Shown piece by piece: positions 8,337 to 16,800 of a stretch of 64,000 nt of DNA (positions are counted from its first letter, which is position 1; each line of letters opens with the position of its first letter). Position numbers and translations under genes: made by a program. Source of the DNA: Rhizobium sp. NZLR1 (GTDB lineage: Bacteria > Pseudomonadota > Alphaproteobacteria > Rhizobiales > Rhizobiaceae); the NCBI RefSeq assembly GCF_017357385.1, contig NZ_CP071634.1, positions 62,001 to 126,000 on the forward strand. Reading direction: 5' to 3'. The notes beneath the pieces were generated by a model. The model worked only from the letters and a program-made list of their open reading frames with translations, did no database searches and was not told the origin of the DNA.

Positions 8337-9412
8337 TGGATATCGGTATCGGCGACAGGAGAGATACGGGCGGCAAGGTCAACGTCGGCGCCATCCAGAC
8401 CGATATGCTTCGCTCGGCGCGCTTCCGGGTGGAGCGCGAAATGCACTGGCGTCAGCTGGACGACCTCGTGACGCGGGCCGAGAAAGGTGGCGCAGCCGCC
8501 CTCGGTTATGATGAGGTCCGCAATCTTACCGCCGGCTACAGGCAGGCGATGAACTCGCTGAGCGTGGCCCGCGACATTTCCCTCGATCGTGCGCTGATCG
8601 CCTATCTGGAGAGCCTCTGCGCCCGGGCCTATCTGGTGGTCTATGCGCCGCAGGAAAGCCTCGGCGGCCTGTTCACCCGCCTGCTGGTGCAGGGCATTCC
8701 GCAGGCGGTGCGCCGATCGGCTTTGCCTCTGTTCATCGGTTTCCTGGCGCTCGTGCTGGGGGCGCTTGCGGGCTATAAGCTCTGCACCAGCGACCCCAGC
8801 TGGTTCTATACTTTGGTGCCGCCGGGACTGGCCGACCAGCGCACCCCGGATGCATCGGCCGATTATCTCCGCTCGACGATCTATGGCGGTGAAGGGCATG
8901 ACAGCGACCGGCTCTCCGCCTTTTCCGCATTTCTCTTTTCCCACAACACCACCATCGTCGTGCTGATTTTCACACTCGGCATTTTCGTGTCGGTGCCGAG
9001 CTTCATCCTGACCTTTTACAATGGCCTGATCCTGGGCGCGTTCTTCGCGATGTTTGCGCGCAAGGGCTTGGGATACGACGTCTTCGGCTGGCTCTCGATC
9101 CACGGCGTAACCGAGCTTGCGGCGATCGCCATTGCTTGCGCGGGGGGAGCAAGGCTCGGACTTGCCGTTCTTCTGCCGGGGGCACGAACCCGCCGGGAGG
9201 CGTTGCGCCACCAGGGACGTGACGCCGTCAAGCTCGCGATTCTTGCGGCGCTGATGCTGATCGTGGCCGCCTTCATCGAAGGTTTCCTTCGCCAGCTGAT
9301 ACAGGATCCGATCTGGCGCCTCACCATCGGCTGGGGGATGGGCCTCTTCTGGGTGGGCTGGCTGCTGTTTGGCGGCCGCGACAGCAAAGTTTCGCGTGAG
9401 TCTGTGCGATGA
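8333..9412 (+). CDS. Stage II sporulation protein M-like membrane protein
   Basis: A 359-residue polytopic membrane protein of the SpoIIM family. A long soluble N-terminal region carries a helical segment (RQAMNSLSVARDISLDRALI), followed by about six hydrophobic segments, with the family pattern SHNTTIVVLIFTLGIFVSVP in the middle and the tail GARTRREALR. Outside endospore formers these proteins occur in MoxR/DUF58/RDD clusters, where a role in membrane remodelling or transport has been suggested but not shown. It is joined to both neighbours by 4-base overlaps. Confidence 0.8.
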   Translation: MMDIGIGDRRDTGGKVNVGAIQTDMLRSARFRVEREMHWRQLDDLVTRAEKGGAAALGYDEVRNLTAGYRQAMNSLSVARDISLDRALIAYLESLCARAYLVVYAPQESLGGLFTRLLVQGIPQAVRRSALPLFIGFLALVLGALAGYKLCTSDPSWFYTLVPPGLADQRTPDASADYLRSTIYGGEGHDSDRLSAFSAFLFSHNTTIVVLIFTLGIFVSVPSFILTFYNGLILGAFFAMFARKGLGYDVFGWLSIHGVTELAAIAIACAGGARLGLAVLLPGARTRREALRHQGRDAVKLAILAALMLIVAAFIEGFLRQLIQDPIWRLTIGWGMGLFWVGWLLFGGRDSKVSRESVR

Positions 9413-10308
9413 ACCAGTCAGTTCAGGACGGCAGCCGCGTCGAACAGTTCATCCCGCCGGAGGGTGTTCCGATCAGTTTCGCGATCGGCTCTATCGGCAG
9501 CCGCCTCGGCGCGCAAATCCTCGACATCATCTTCACCGGTATCCTCATCGTCATCTGCTCCTTCGTTATCGCCTTCACAGGGATACTGCCTTCGAACGTC
9601 GAGATGATGCTGATCATCTTGCTGGGTTTCTTGGTGCGGACCCCCTATTACATTTTATCGGAGCTGATCTGGAACGGACGCACACTCGGGAAAAAGATAA
9701 CCGGCATCCGCGTCATCAACGCCAACGGACGACGGCTGACGCCCCATCAGGTTACCGCGCGCAACCTGATGAAAGAGGTGGAGATCTTCGCTCCCATGAC
9801 CCTTTTGGCATCGATTGCCACCAAGTCGGGATTGGAAAACGCTTTAACGTGCGCCTGGCTTCTGGTGGTCGTGATCGTTCCGCTCGCCAACCGGCGCCGG
9901 CAACGGCTCGGCGACATCATCGCCGGCACGCTGGTGGTCGACAATCCGCGCTCGGTGCTGCTGTCCGACCTCGCACTGTCTGCGATTGCCGCCGCCGACT
10001 CGCAGCCGGCATTCGAATTTTCACCCGAGCATCTCGATATCTACGGCAAATATGAGCTGCAGACGCTGGAAGATGTGCTCCGCGACACGACGAAGAGCCG
10101 CAACAGCGTGGAGATCGCTCAGATCGTCCGCACCATTACCCGAAGGATCCAGTATCCCGAGACCGTGAAGCCCGGCCAGGAACTGTTCTTTCTCAACGAA
10201 TTCTACCGCGCCCAGCGCGAGCATCTGGAGAGCCTGAAGCTTTTCGGAACGCTGCGCGAAAACAAGTACCATGAGCATACGAGGACAGAGGCGAAGAGGC
10301 TGGTTTGA
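9409..10308 (+). CDS. RDD family membrane protein
   Basis: A 299-residue protein, last gene of the MoxR cluster. The RDD domain covers about residues 20-190: GSRLGAQILDIIFTG with its conserved Arg and Asp, two membrane segments, then NGRTLGKKITGIRVI, and the final RRRQRLGDIIAGTLVV. A soluble tail of about 100 residues follows, with no family I recognise. RDD proteins are small transporters or structural membrane proteins, and this one is a regular companion of SpoIIM-like genes. Transcription probably ends just after it, where it meets the convergent Rrf2 gene. Confidence 0.85.
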   Translation: MNQSVQDGSRVEQFIPPEGVPISFAIGSIGSRLGAQILDIIFTGILIVICSFVIAFTGILPSNVEMMLIILLGFLVRTPYYILSELIWNGRTLGKKITGIRVINANGRRLTPHQVTARNLMKEVEIFAPMTLLASIATKSGLENALTCAWLLVVVIVPLANRRRQRLGDIIAGTLVVDNPRSVLLSDLALSAIAAADSQPAFEFSPEHLDIYGKYELQTLEDVLRDTTKSRNSVEIAQIVRTITRRIQYPETVKPGQELFFLNEFYRAQREHLESLKLFGTLRENKYHEHTRTEAKRLV

Positions 10309-10334
10309 AGCGGCTTCGCCATGCAAGGAAAGCC

Positions 10335-10361
10335 GTTATGTCCTCTGCTGCGGAACATAAC
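10335..10361. terminator. Inverted repeat between convergent genes
   Basis: GTTATGT and ACATAAC form a 7-bp stem that extends by CC/GG past a one-base bulge. It lies between the convergent RDD and Rrf2 genes. It has no T-run, so a terminator role is only suggested by position. Confidence 0.3.
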
Positions 10362-10363
10362 CC

Positions 10364-10798
10364 TCATGAGGCGCAGGAATAGGACGTCGCTGAGCGCGAG
10401 GTCAGTTTTGCTTCGAAGTCGGCGGCGATTTCTTCCAGGGTTACGCTGCCCAACCGCCGCAGGAGCAGGGCCTCCGCCTCCTTCATCGCATCTCGGAGGA
10501 CGGTATTCACCGCCTGTTCCATAAGGCATTTCGGCCGATCATCGGCGGGGCCGATAGCGAAGAGATGTGGCTCGCCGAGCGCGTTGTAGACATTAAGCAG
10601 CGTGATTTCCGACAACGGACGCAGCAGCGTCCAGCCGCCGCCGTGGCCCTTTTCGGAGCGGACATAGCCCTGTTCGCGAAGGCCGGCCATGGTGCGGCGG
10701 ACGACGACGGGATTCGTGTTGAGCATCTTCGCAATCATGTCGGAGGTCGCCGACTGCTCATGCCGGTCCATATGGATCAGCAGGTGCAGTGGAAGCAA
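10364..10798 (-). CDS. Rrf2 family transcriptional regulator
   Basis: About 144 residues. The N-terminal winged helix contains TNPVVVRRTMAGLREQGYV and RSEKGHGGGWTL, both typical of the Rrf2/YwnA branch. There is a single Cys in PKCLMEQAV and no three-Cys cluster, so it probably does not hold an iron-sulfur centre. The start is doubtful: in this frame only a TTG at 10798 is available, eight codons after a stop, while family members usually have some eight extra residues before the ALHLLIHM-like helix. A shifted or truncated N-terminus is possible. No target gene is obvious. Confidence 0.75.
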   Translation of the reverse strand: MLPLHLLIHMDRHEQSATSDMIAKMLNTNPVVVRRTMAGLREQGYVRSEKGHGGGWTLLRPLSEITLLNVYNALGEPHLFAIGPADDRPKCLMEQAVNTVLRDAMKEAEALLLRRLGSVTLEEIAADFEAKLTSRSATSYSCAS

Positions 10799-11110
10799 AA
10801 GGGCAGGACGACTTCACCAACCTGTCGTCGGGACAGGCACTCGCCTGACGCAGCATCTGCCATCGGGCGAGTTGATCAGGGCGCTGTTCGAAGACGCGCA
10901 GGCTGTCTTTGGGGCGCGCTCAACGAGTTCGTAAGTTGTGGATTTCGCGGCAGACAGTCCTCCTCCGGTCGACAAATGTGACGCGCGTTGGTGACCTGAT
11001 GCCATTGTCGAATCACGCCCTCGATAGCGTGTCGGCCGTGCGCGACCTTTGCCGCCTGGAACCCGGTGGCTGGTTGCGCATTCAATCTCTTAGCTCTGAG
11101 GATATCGCCC
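10799..11110. other. 312-base gap without a recognisable gene
   Basis: Several short frames are open on both strands, but none has a family motif, a good ribosome binding site or consistent codon use. The gap should hold promoters for the Rrf2 gene and the CopC-like gene. I could not identify them with confidence. Confidence 0.4.
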
Positions 11111-11449
11111 ATGCTGCGGAGAATTACGATCTGGGCAATCATTGCCGGTGTCTCGCTGGTGCCGCATGCCGCCTTTGCAGGTGTTGCCCAGATCTTGCCT
11201 GCAACAGGCTCTGGCGTCTCACTGTCCTTTTCCTATCAGATCGATTTGTCCCGCTCTGTCTTCGAGCTGCGCGATGAACGGAACCATCTGGTCGCCTGCG
11301 CAGGCGCCAAGGAAGGCCCTGCTCAAGGAGAGGTCATTGTTTCTACTCGCGACAGGCTGCGGCCAGGCAATTATACGCTCAGGTGGAGCACACCGACGAC
11401 TGATGGCGATACCGAAGAAGGCTTCGTTTCCATTGAAGTTGGCCAATGA
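11111..11449 (+). CDS. CopC-like periplasmic protein lacking copper ligands
   Basis: A 112-residue exported protein with a signal peptide (RRITIWAIIAGVSLVPHAAF, cleavage near AFA-GVAQ). The mature part fits the CopC/YobA beta-sandwich: ILPATGSGVSLSFSYQIDLS, a middle strand FELRDERNHLV, and the ending LRPGNYTLRWSTPTTDGD. CopC proteins bind copper through the mature N-terminal His and a His in the final DGH motif. Here the N-terminus lacks His and the DGH position reads DGD (Asp100), so Cu(II) binding is unlikely. No CopD gene follows; an ABC exporter does. I used the internal ATG at 11111 because it directly precedes the signal peptide. Confidence 0.6.
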   Translation: MLRRITIWAIIAGVSLVPHAAFAGVAQILPATGSGVSLSFSYQIDLSRSVFELRDERNHLVACAGAKEGPAQGEVIVSTRDRLRPGNYTLRWSTPTTDGDTEEGFVSIEVGQ

Positions 11450-11671
11450 AATCGCCGTAGAGCTACCATGCTCGTGCCCGAATTTATGGGCGATACGAGA
11501 GCTTGAAGGACGACGGTGCCAGCGAAGACCGCTGCGATCCATTCTTCGAGAACTTTGGAGGGCTCTGGCGGCGAGGAACTATCATCGATCAGCCGGTTTT
11601 CGGACCTTGTCGTGAAGGAGAACCTCACCTAGTTGAGGATAACGCGCCGATCAATGCCGCTTCCAGAGTTC

Positions 11672-12334
11672 ATGATGATCCTAACGCTGTCCGGCGTCAA
11701 AAAATCCTATTCGACCGCCGAAGGCCCGATTGAGATACTGAGGGGCGTCGATCTGGACGTAGCGGCTGCCGAAAGCGTCGCCCTGACGGGAGAGTCCGGC
11801 AGTGGCAAAAGTACGCTGCTGCATCTGGCGGGAGGGCTGGACCATGCAGATGGTGGCTCCGTCGTCATGAACGGCCGAGATCTTAAGCAATTCAGTGAAA
11901 ACGAACGCGCACATTACCGCAGGACCAAGGTCGGACTCATCTTCCAACAGTTCAATCTCATTCCGTCACTGGCTGTCGCGGCCAATATCTCATTCCACGC
12001 CAAACTCGCGAACCGGTACGACCGCGCTTGGGAAAAAGAGTTGGTCGATAGATTGGGGCTGGGCGATTACACCGCAAGATACCCCGAGCAGCTTTCTGGA
12101 GGGCAACAGCAGCGCGTCGCAATCGGACGAACCTTGGCCGCTCGACCGCCACTCATTCTCGCCGACGAACCAACGGGCAATCTAGATGAGCAGTCCGGGG
12201 ATGTCGTCCTTGACCTGATGGTCAGTCTGGCGCGGACAGCGGGATCGGCTCTCCTGCTTGTCACTCACTCTGCGAGGCTTGCAGAGCGTCTGGACCGAAC
12301 AGTGGTCCTTCGCGGCGGGAAGATTGTCGGATGA
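11672..12334 (+). CDS. ABC transporter ATP-binding protein, LolD/MacB type
   Basis: About 220 residues. Walker A is GESGSGKST, the signature is [13 protein letters not shown], and Walker B is LILADEPTGNLD; the GNLDEQSG ending is typical of the LolD/MacB/FtsE group. It energises the FtsX-like permease that overlaps it by 4 bases. With the AttH-type protein downstream the set resembles the attEFGH exporter of Agrobacterium. The reading frame is open from a TTG at 11633; ATGs at 11654, 11672 and 11675 are all possible, and 11672 best matches the family's N-terminus (MMILTLSGVKKSY). Confidence 0.9.
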   Translation: MMILTLSGVKKSYSTAEGPIEILRGVDLDVAAAESVALTGESGSGKSTLLHLAGGLDHADGGSVVMNGRDLKQFSENERAHYRRTKVGLIFQQFNLIPSLAVAANISFHAKLANRYDRAWEKELVDRLGLGDYTARYPEQLSGGQQQRVAIGRTLAARPPLILADEPTGNLDEQSGDVVLDLMVSLARTAGSALLLVTHSARLAERLDRTVVLRGGKIVG

Positions 12335-14739
12335 AGGTTGTCGCGTTCGCAGCGCTTCTTTCTCATTGGCGCCGAAAACCGCTTCAGTTGCTCACCCTGG
12401 TAATGGGAATTGCGCTCGCTACGGCTCTTTGGTCTGGTGTCCAGGCAATCAACGCCGAGGCCAGGGCAAGTTACGCACGGGCGTCATCCGTTTTGGAGCA
12501 GGGCAGTCTTCGACAGATCGTCGCCAACAACGGTGGCGGTATCACGACCGAAATCTATGGAAACCTGCGTCGAGCGGGTTTGCAGGTTTCGCCGGTCATT
12601 GAGGGAATTTACCGTCTTGGAACCACGCGAATAAGGCTGGTTGGCATCGAACCTCTGACGATGCCAAGGGACACTCCGGGTGCGGCGATCGTCAGCGGCT
12701 CGGATCTCTCGGGCTTCTTTTCAGCCGGCGGACAGCTTCTGGTATCGAGCGCGACCGCCGAACGGCTGCGCGGGGGCCCGGACATGCCTGTCAAAGTCGA
12801 CGACAATGTCCCCGATGGCGCCGCCTTCGTCGATATATCCGTCGCCGACAGGTTGCTCGAAAAGTACGGGAGGATTGACCGCCTGGTGGTTGCTGCCAAT
12901 CAAGAGCTCAAAGCCCAAGCTCTCGACCGGATTGCACCCGGACTGACGATTCGCGAACCGGCTGACCAGCCAGACGTTGCCCGCATTACCGATAGTTTCC
13001 ATCTCAACCTGACTGCTTTCGGCTTTCTCTCATTCGTCGTTGGGCTTTTCATCGTTTATTCGGCCACAGGCCTGACCTTCGAGCAGCGTCGTGGCACCTT
13101 CCGAACGCTGCGGTCCCTTGGTGTCTCTCTTCGGGCGCTGTCCCTCATGCTTGTGGCCGAACTCTCGGTGCTCGCGCTGGTATCGGGTTTGATCGGCGTC
13201 ATCCTTGGATACATGATCGCTTCGCTGCTAATGCCGGGTGTGGCTGCCACGCTCCGGGGCTTGTATGGTGCCAATGTATCGGGTTCGCTTTCCATTCGGC
13301 CGGAGTGGTGGTTGGCGGGACTGGCGATTGCCCTTGGCGGAACCGCTGTCTCGTCAGCGCAGAGCCTTTGGCGGGTTTGGAAGCTGCCGATCTTGGCTGC
13401 CGCTCAACCGCGGGCGTGGGCAAGAGAGTCGGCCAGATCACTGGCTTATCAGGCCGGAGCTGGCGGAGTTTTGCTTGTCCTGGCCGTCGTCGTTGCGATC
13501 ACGGCATCCGGCCTCGTGGCGGGCTTTGCGGTGCTGGGCTGCCTGCTGCTCGGAACAGCTCTTATGTTACCTGGACTTCTTGCCCTCATCCTGACCGCAT
13601 CTCATCGATTGGCAGGAAGCGCCCTGGTAGAATGGTTCTGGGCAGACACCCGCATGCAACTCCCTGGCTTGTCGCTGGCTTTGATTGCTCTGCTGCTCGC
13701 ATTGTCGGCGAACATCGGCGTCGGCACGATGGTTGCCAGTTTCCGGTTGACGTTTATCGGGTGGCTGGATCAACGCCTGGCCGCAGAACTTTACGTGACT
13801 GCCAAGGATGAGGATCAAGCTGCCCGGCTACGGGCGTGGCTTCCGCAGCGCGCGACAGCAGTCCTTCCAATCTGGAGCGTCGACGGTGAAGTCTTCGGTG
13901 AGCAGATCCAGATTTTCGGCGTTGCGGATGATCCCACCTATCGTGAGCATTGGCCCTTGATTGCTTCAGACAAGGAGGTCTGGGAAAAGGTCGCCGCGGG
14001 GCAGGGCGCTCTGATCAATGAGCAGATGTGGCGTCGCGGCGAAGCTAAGATCGGCCAGCCATTGGTGATGCCTGGTGGCTGGAGCGCGACTGTCGTCGGC
14101 GTGTATTCGGACTATGGCAATCCAAATGGTCAAGTGATCGTGGGGATCAATGGCCTGGTCGATCACTATCCCGATGTACCCAAACTTCGTTACGGCGTCC
14201 GAGTGCCTCCCGAGCGAGCCTCGGATCTTAAGCGTCAGCTGGTAGAAGATTTCGGTCTGCCGGATACCGCGATCGTTGACCAGGCCTCCCTCAAGCGACA
14301 ATCGAGAGCCATCTTCGACCAGACATTCAAGGTGACGGGTGCGCTGAACGTCCTCACGCTAGCTGTGGCAGGATTTGCCATGTTCTCAAGTCTTTTGACG
14401 CTGTCAGGTATTCGGCTTCCTCAGCTCGCGCCGTTATGGGCAATGGGCGTGCGGCGACGAAACTTGGCGCTCTATGAAGTGGCGCGAACACTTGCGCTCT
14501 GGCTTGCAACATTTCTGGCGGCGATCCCGGTTGGTCTCGCCCTGGCCTGGGTGCTGCTGGCGATTGTGAACGTCGAGGCCTTTGGATGGCGGTTGCCAAT
14601 GATGGTGTTTCCAATGGACTGGCTTCGGCTGGGAGCAATCGCCCTCCTGGCATCATTGCTGTCGGTGTTGGTTCCCGTTCGGCGTCTGGCCTCGGTCAAT
14701 CCGGTCGATCTGTTGAGGATCTTTGCCAATGAACGTTAG
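12331..14739 (+). CDS. FtsX-like ABC transporter permease (large)
   Basis: An 802-residue inner-membrane permease with a duplicated FtsX layout: an N-terminal membrane segment (residues 15-35), a periplasmic domain, a three- to four-segment membrane block from about 225, a second central block near 375-430, another periplasmic domain, and a final block ending PVRRLASVNPVDLLR. This architecture fits exporters that pull lipids or lipoproteins from the membrane rather than pump small solutes. The start overlaps the ATPase stop (ATGA) and the end overlaps the AttH-type gene by 11 bases. Confidence 0.85.
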   Translation: MKVVAFAALLSHWRRKPLQLLTLVMGIALATALWSGVQAINAEARASYARASSVLEQGSLRQIVANNGGGITTEIYGNLRRAGLQVSPVIEGIYRLGTTRIRLVGIEPLTMPRDTPGAAIVSGSDLSGFFSAGGQLLVSSATAERLRGGPDMPVKVDDNVPDGAAFVDISVADRLLEKYGRIDRLVVAANQELKAQALDRIAPGLTIREPADQPDVARITDSFHLNLTAFGFLSFVVGLFIVYSATGLTFEQRRGTFRTLRSLGVSLRALSLMLVAELSVLALVSGLIGVILGYMIASLLMPGVAATLRGLYGANVSGSLSIRPEWWLAGLAIALGGTAVSSAQSLWRVWKLPILAAAQPRAWARESARSLAYQAGAGGVLLVLAVVVAITASGLVAGFAVLGCLLLGTALMLPGLLALILTASHRLAGSALVEWFWADTRMQLPGLSLALIALLLALSANIGVGTMVASFRLTFIGWLDQRLAAELYVTAKDEDQAARLRAWLPQRATAVLPIWSVDGEVFGEQIQIFGVADDPTYREHWPLIASDKEVWEKVAAGQGALINEQMWRRGEAKIGQPLVMPGGWSATVVGVYSDYGNPNGQVIVGINGLVDHYPDVPKLRYGVRVPPERASDLKRQLVEDFGLPDTAIVDQASLKRQSRAIFDQTFKVTGALNVLTLAVAGFAMFSSLLTLSGIRLPQLAPLWAMGVRRRNLALYEVARTLALWLATFLAAIPVGLALAWVLLAIVNVEAFGWRLPMMVFPMDWLRLGAIALLASLLSVLVPVRRLASVNPVDLLRIFANER

Positions 14740-15799
14740 AATGCAGGCAGTTGTCCTGATGGCTGTTGTTATGAGCTGCGCAAGCGCACATGCCTTCGCA
14801 CAGGGCTTTGCCGGGCTGGGGTCAGATGCGCAGGGATTTGCGATCCCGAAACATGGCGGCACTCTCTCGTTTCCCGCCGATCACGGCGCTCATCCTGATT
14901 ACCGGATTGAATGGTGGTATGTGACTGCCAACCTCACAGGCGAGGATAAAAAGCAGTACGGCGCGCAATGGACGCTCTTCCGATCCGCACTGGCCCCGGG
15001 AAACAAAGAAGGCTTCGCGGATCCGCAGGTCTGGATCGGACATGCGGCTATCACCACTCAAACCCACCAGTATGTCGCGGAGCGCTTTGGCCGGGGAGGA
15101 GTTGGACAAGCGGGCGTTGAGTCAATGCCGTTTCGGGCGTGGATCGACGACTGGCAGACGACAGCTGCTGATGGAGCAGGCTCGCTTGCTCTTGGCAACC
15201 TTTCGCTCTCCGCAAACGGGCCGGATTTCAGCTATGGCTTGCACCTCAAGGCTGACGGCCCGCTGGTGCTGCAGGGCGACAACGGCTTTTCCGTGAAGTC
15301 GGCTGACGGGCAGGCGAGTTATTACTACTCGCAGCCTTTCTATGAGGTCTCAGGCGCTATTTCGATCTCCGGGGCGCCGGTTGATGTCACGGGTGAGGCT
15401 TGGCTGGATCGAGAGTGGTCGTCGCAGCCGCTTGCGTCCAATCAGACAGGCTGGGACTGGTTCTCACTGCATATGGAATCCGGCGATAAGCTGATGGCTT
15501 TTCGCCTGCGTGACAACATGGACGGGTTCATCTCCGCAAACTGGATATCCGCGGATGGGCAAACCACACCTCTGTCGCAAGACGACGTTCAGTTGGAGCC
15601 AACACGAGAGGCAACGGTCAATGGGCACCAGATGCCGGTAGAGTGGCGTATCCGCGTGCCGGGTAAGTCACTCGATATCACGACCAAACCGTTGAACGAC
15701 CAGTCCTGGATGGCGACTTCGACGCCTTATTGGGAAGGGCCGGTAAACTTCACGGGCACCACGTCAGGTGTCGGATATCTCGAAATGACCGGGTATTAA
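14729..15799 (+). CDS. AttH/CrtC-type lipocalin-like protein
   Basis: A 356-residue exported protein with a signal peptide (about residues 1-23, ending AHAFA-QGF). HPDYRIEWWYVTANL is the hallmark of the AttH/CrtC lipocalin-like family (COG5621), as is the later SGAISISGAPVDVTGEAWLD with the following REWSSQPL. Members include carotenoid hydratases, but those encoded beside FtsX-like ABC exporters are thought to bind a lipophilic cargo. I used the ATG at 14729, inside the permease end, rather than the upstream TTG. The substrate is unknown. Confidence 0.8.
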   Translation: MNVRMQAVVLMAVVMSCASAHAFAQGFAGLGSDAQGFAIPKHGGTLSFPADHGAHPDYRIEWWYVTANLTGEDKKQYGAQWTLFRSALAPGNKEGFADPQVWIGHAAITTQTHQYVAERFGRGGVGQAGVESMPFRAWIDDWQTTAADGAGSLALGNLSLSANGPDFSYGLHLKADGPLVLQGDNGFSVKSADGQASYYYSQPFYEVSGAISISGAPVDVTGEAWLDREWSSQPLASNQTGWDWFSLHMESGDKLMAFRLRDNMDGFISANWISADGQTTPLSQDDVQLEPTREATVNGHQMPVEWRIRVPGKSLDITTKPLNDQSWMATSTPYWEGPVNFTGTTSGVGYLEMTGY

Positions 15800-15851
15800 G
15801 CACTCACCTCTCTCATCGTTGACGAGATTTTTCCGGTTAGCTGTCTTCGCC

Positions 15852-15875
15852 AGGCGAGCGACCGTCCGCTCGCCT
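15852..15875. terminator. Hairpin between convergent genes
   Basis: AGGCGAGCG and CGCTCGCCT form a perfect 9-bp stem around a 6-base loop, between the + strand AttH-type gene and the - strand FkbM gene. It probably terminates from one or both sides although a T-run is lacking. Confidence 0.5.
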
Positions 15876-15915
15876 CCGACTTGCACTCTTTCAGTGCTCC
15901 ACGTCGTGCAGGAAG

Positions 15916-16800
15916 TCACGTGGTCGGCAGAAACAGCACGTTGTACTGATCGTAATCGCCCGGCAGGTCGCAAACCTTCATCTCTTGCTCGCGGTCCTCG
16001 AAGATGACGACGCAATCCTCATAGAAGCCGGACAGCATCGTTGTGAAGGCTTTGGTTCCCTCCGCTCCGTAGAAGAGCGGGGTGAACTCCATATAGAGCG
16101 GCACCCGGCGGGCAAGCAGTGGCTGCATTGAGCGGCAGGCGACCGGTTCGTAACCCTCGATATCCATCCAAACGAGGCCAATTTCGGCTGGGTCGATCGA
16201 AAGGCCGGCGAGGATCTCGGGAACCGGTTTCACCGGCACGATGATCTTCTTGTCCGTCGAGCTTTGGCGGATGGCGCTGCTCTTGCCGTGATTGTTGCGG
16301 TTGAGAAAAAAGTCGATCTCGCCTTCACTCTCGCCGGCGGCGCAGTTGACGAGGCGGACCTTTTCCTCCAGCCGGTTCTGGCGGATGTTGAGGGCAAGCA
16401 GCGGGAAATTGCGCGGATCGGGCTCGATGCTGACGATATGGGCGTAAGTGCCGCTCAAGGCAAAGTAGACGGTCTGGGTGCCGATATTGCCGCCGATCTC
16501 GAGCAGCGTCGCATCCTTTCGCAAGAGGCCGCGCTCGCGCAGGATGACGATCAGCCGGTCGACGGCGTCGCGCTCGAAATGGCCCTTCCGGAAGACCTTG
16601 CGGCCGATATAGTCCGACGGCGAAAAAGTCATCAGATGGTCGCCGGCATCGACCGTCATCGAGACGACGCGCGGGCCGATAGTCTCGATCAGCAGGCGGC
16701 GGCCGAAGCGGGTGTCGAAGAGGCGCGAGGCGGCGGCATTGCGCGCCTTGCGCAGTCGGCGGCTCCAATATTTGGCGGTGAGCCACGGTTTGCCGGGCAT
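15916..16800 (-). CDS. FkbM family methyltransferase
   Basis: A 294-residue SAM-dependent methyltransferase. TLLEIGGNIGTQTVYFAL is motif I, SIEPDPRNFPLL the ribose-binding strand, and LVWMDIEGYEPVACRSM the FkbM-specific segment. FkbM enzymes O-methylate sugars or polyketides. Its start overlaps the stop of the upstream cyclase by one base (TGATG), so the two are translated together. A sugar or glycan substrate would fit the nearby glycosyltransferase, but that gene is on the other strand. Confidence 0.85.
   Translation of the reverse strand: MPGKPWLTAKYWSRRLRKARNAAASRLFDTRFGRRLLIETIGPRVVSMTVDAGDHLMTFSPSDYIGRKVFRKGHFERDAVDRLIVILRERGLLRKDATLLEIGGNIGTQTVYFALSGTYAHIVSIEPDPRNFPLLALNIRQNRLEEKVRLVNCAAGESEGEIDFFLNRNNHGKSSAIRQSSTDKKIIVPVKPVPEILAGLSIDPAEIGLVWMDIEGYEPVACRSMQPLLARRVPLYMEFTPLFYGAEGTKAFTTMLSGFYEDCVVIFEDREQEMKVCDLPGDYDQYNVLFLPTT

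Noticed and set aside
11450..11671. Hydrophobic minus-strand frame between the CopC-like gene and the ABC ATPase
   Set aside because: It holds a hydrophobic stretch (WIAAVFAGTVVLQALV) but no start signal or family; probably chance.
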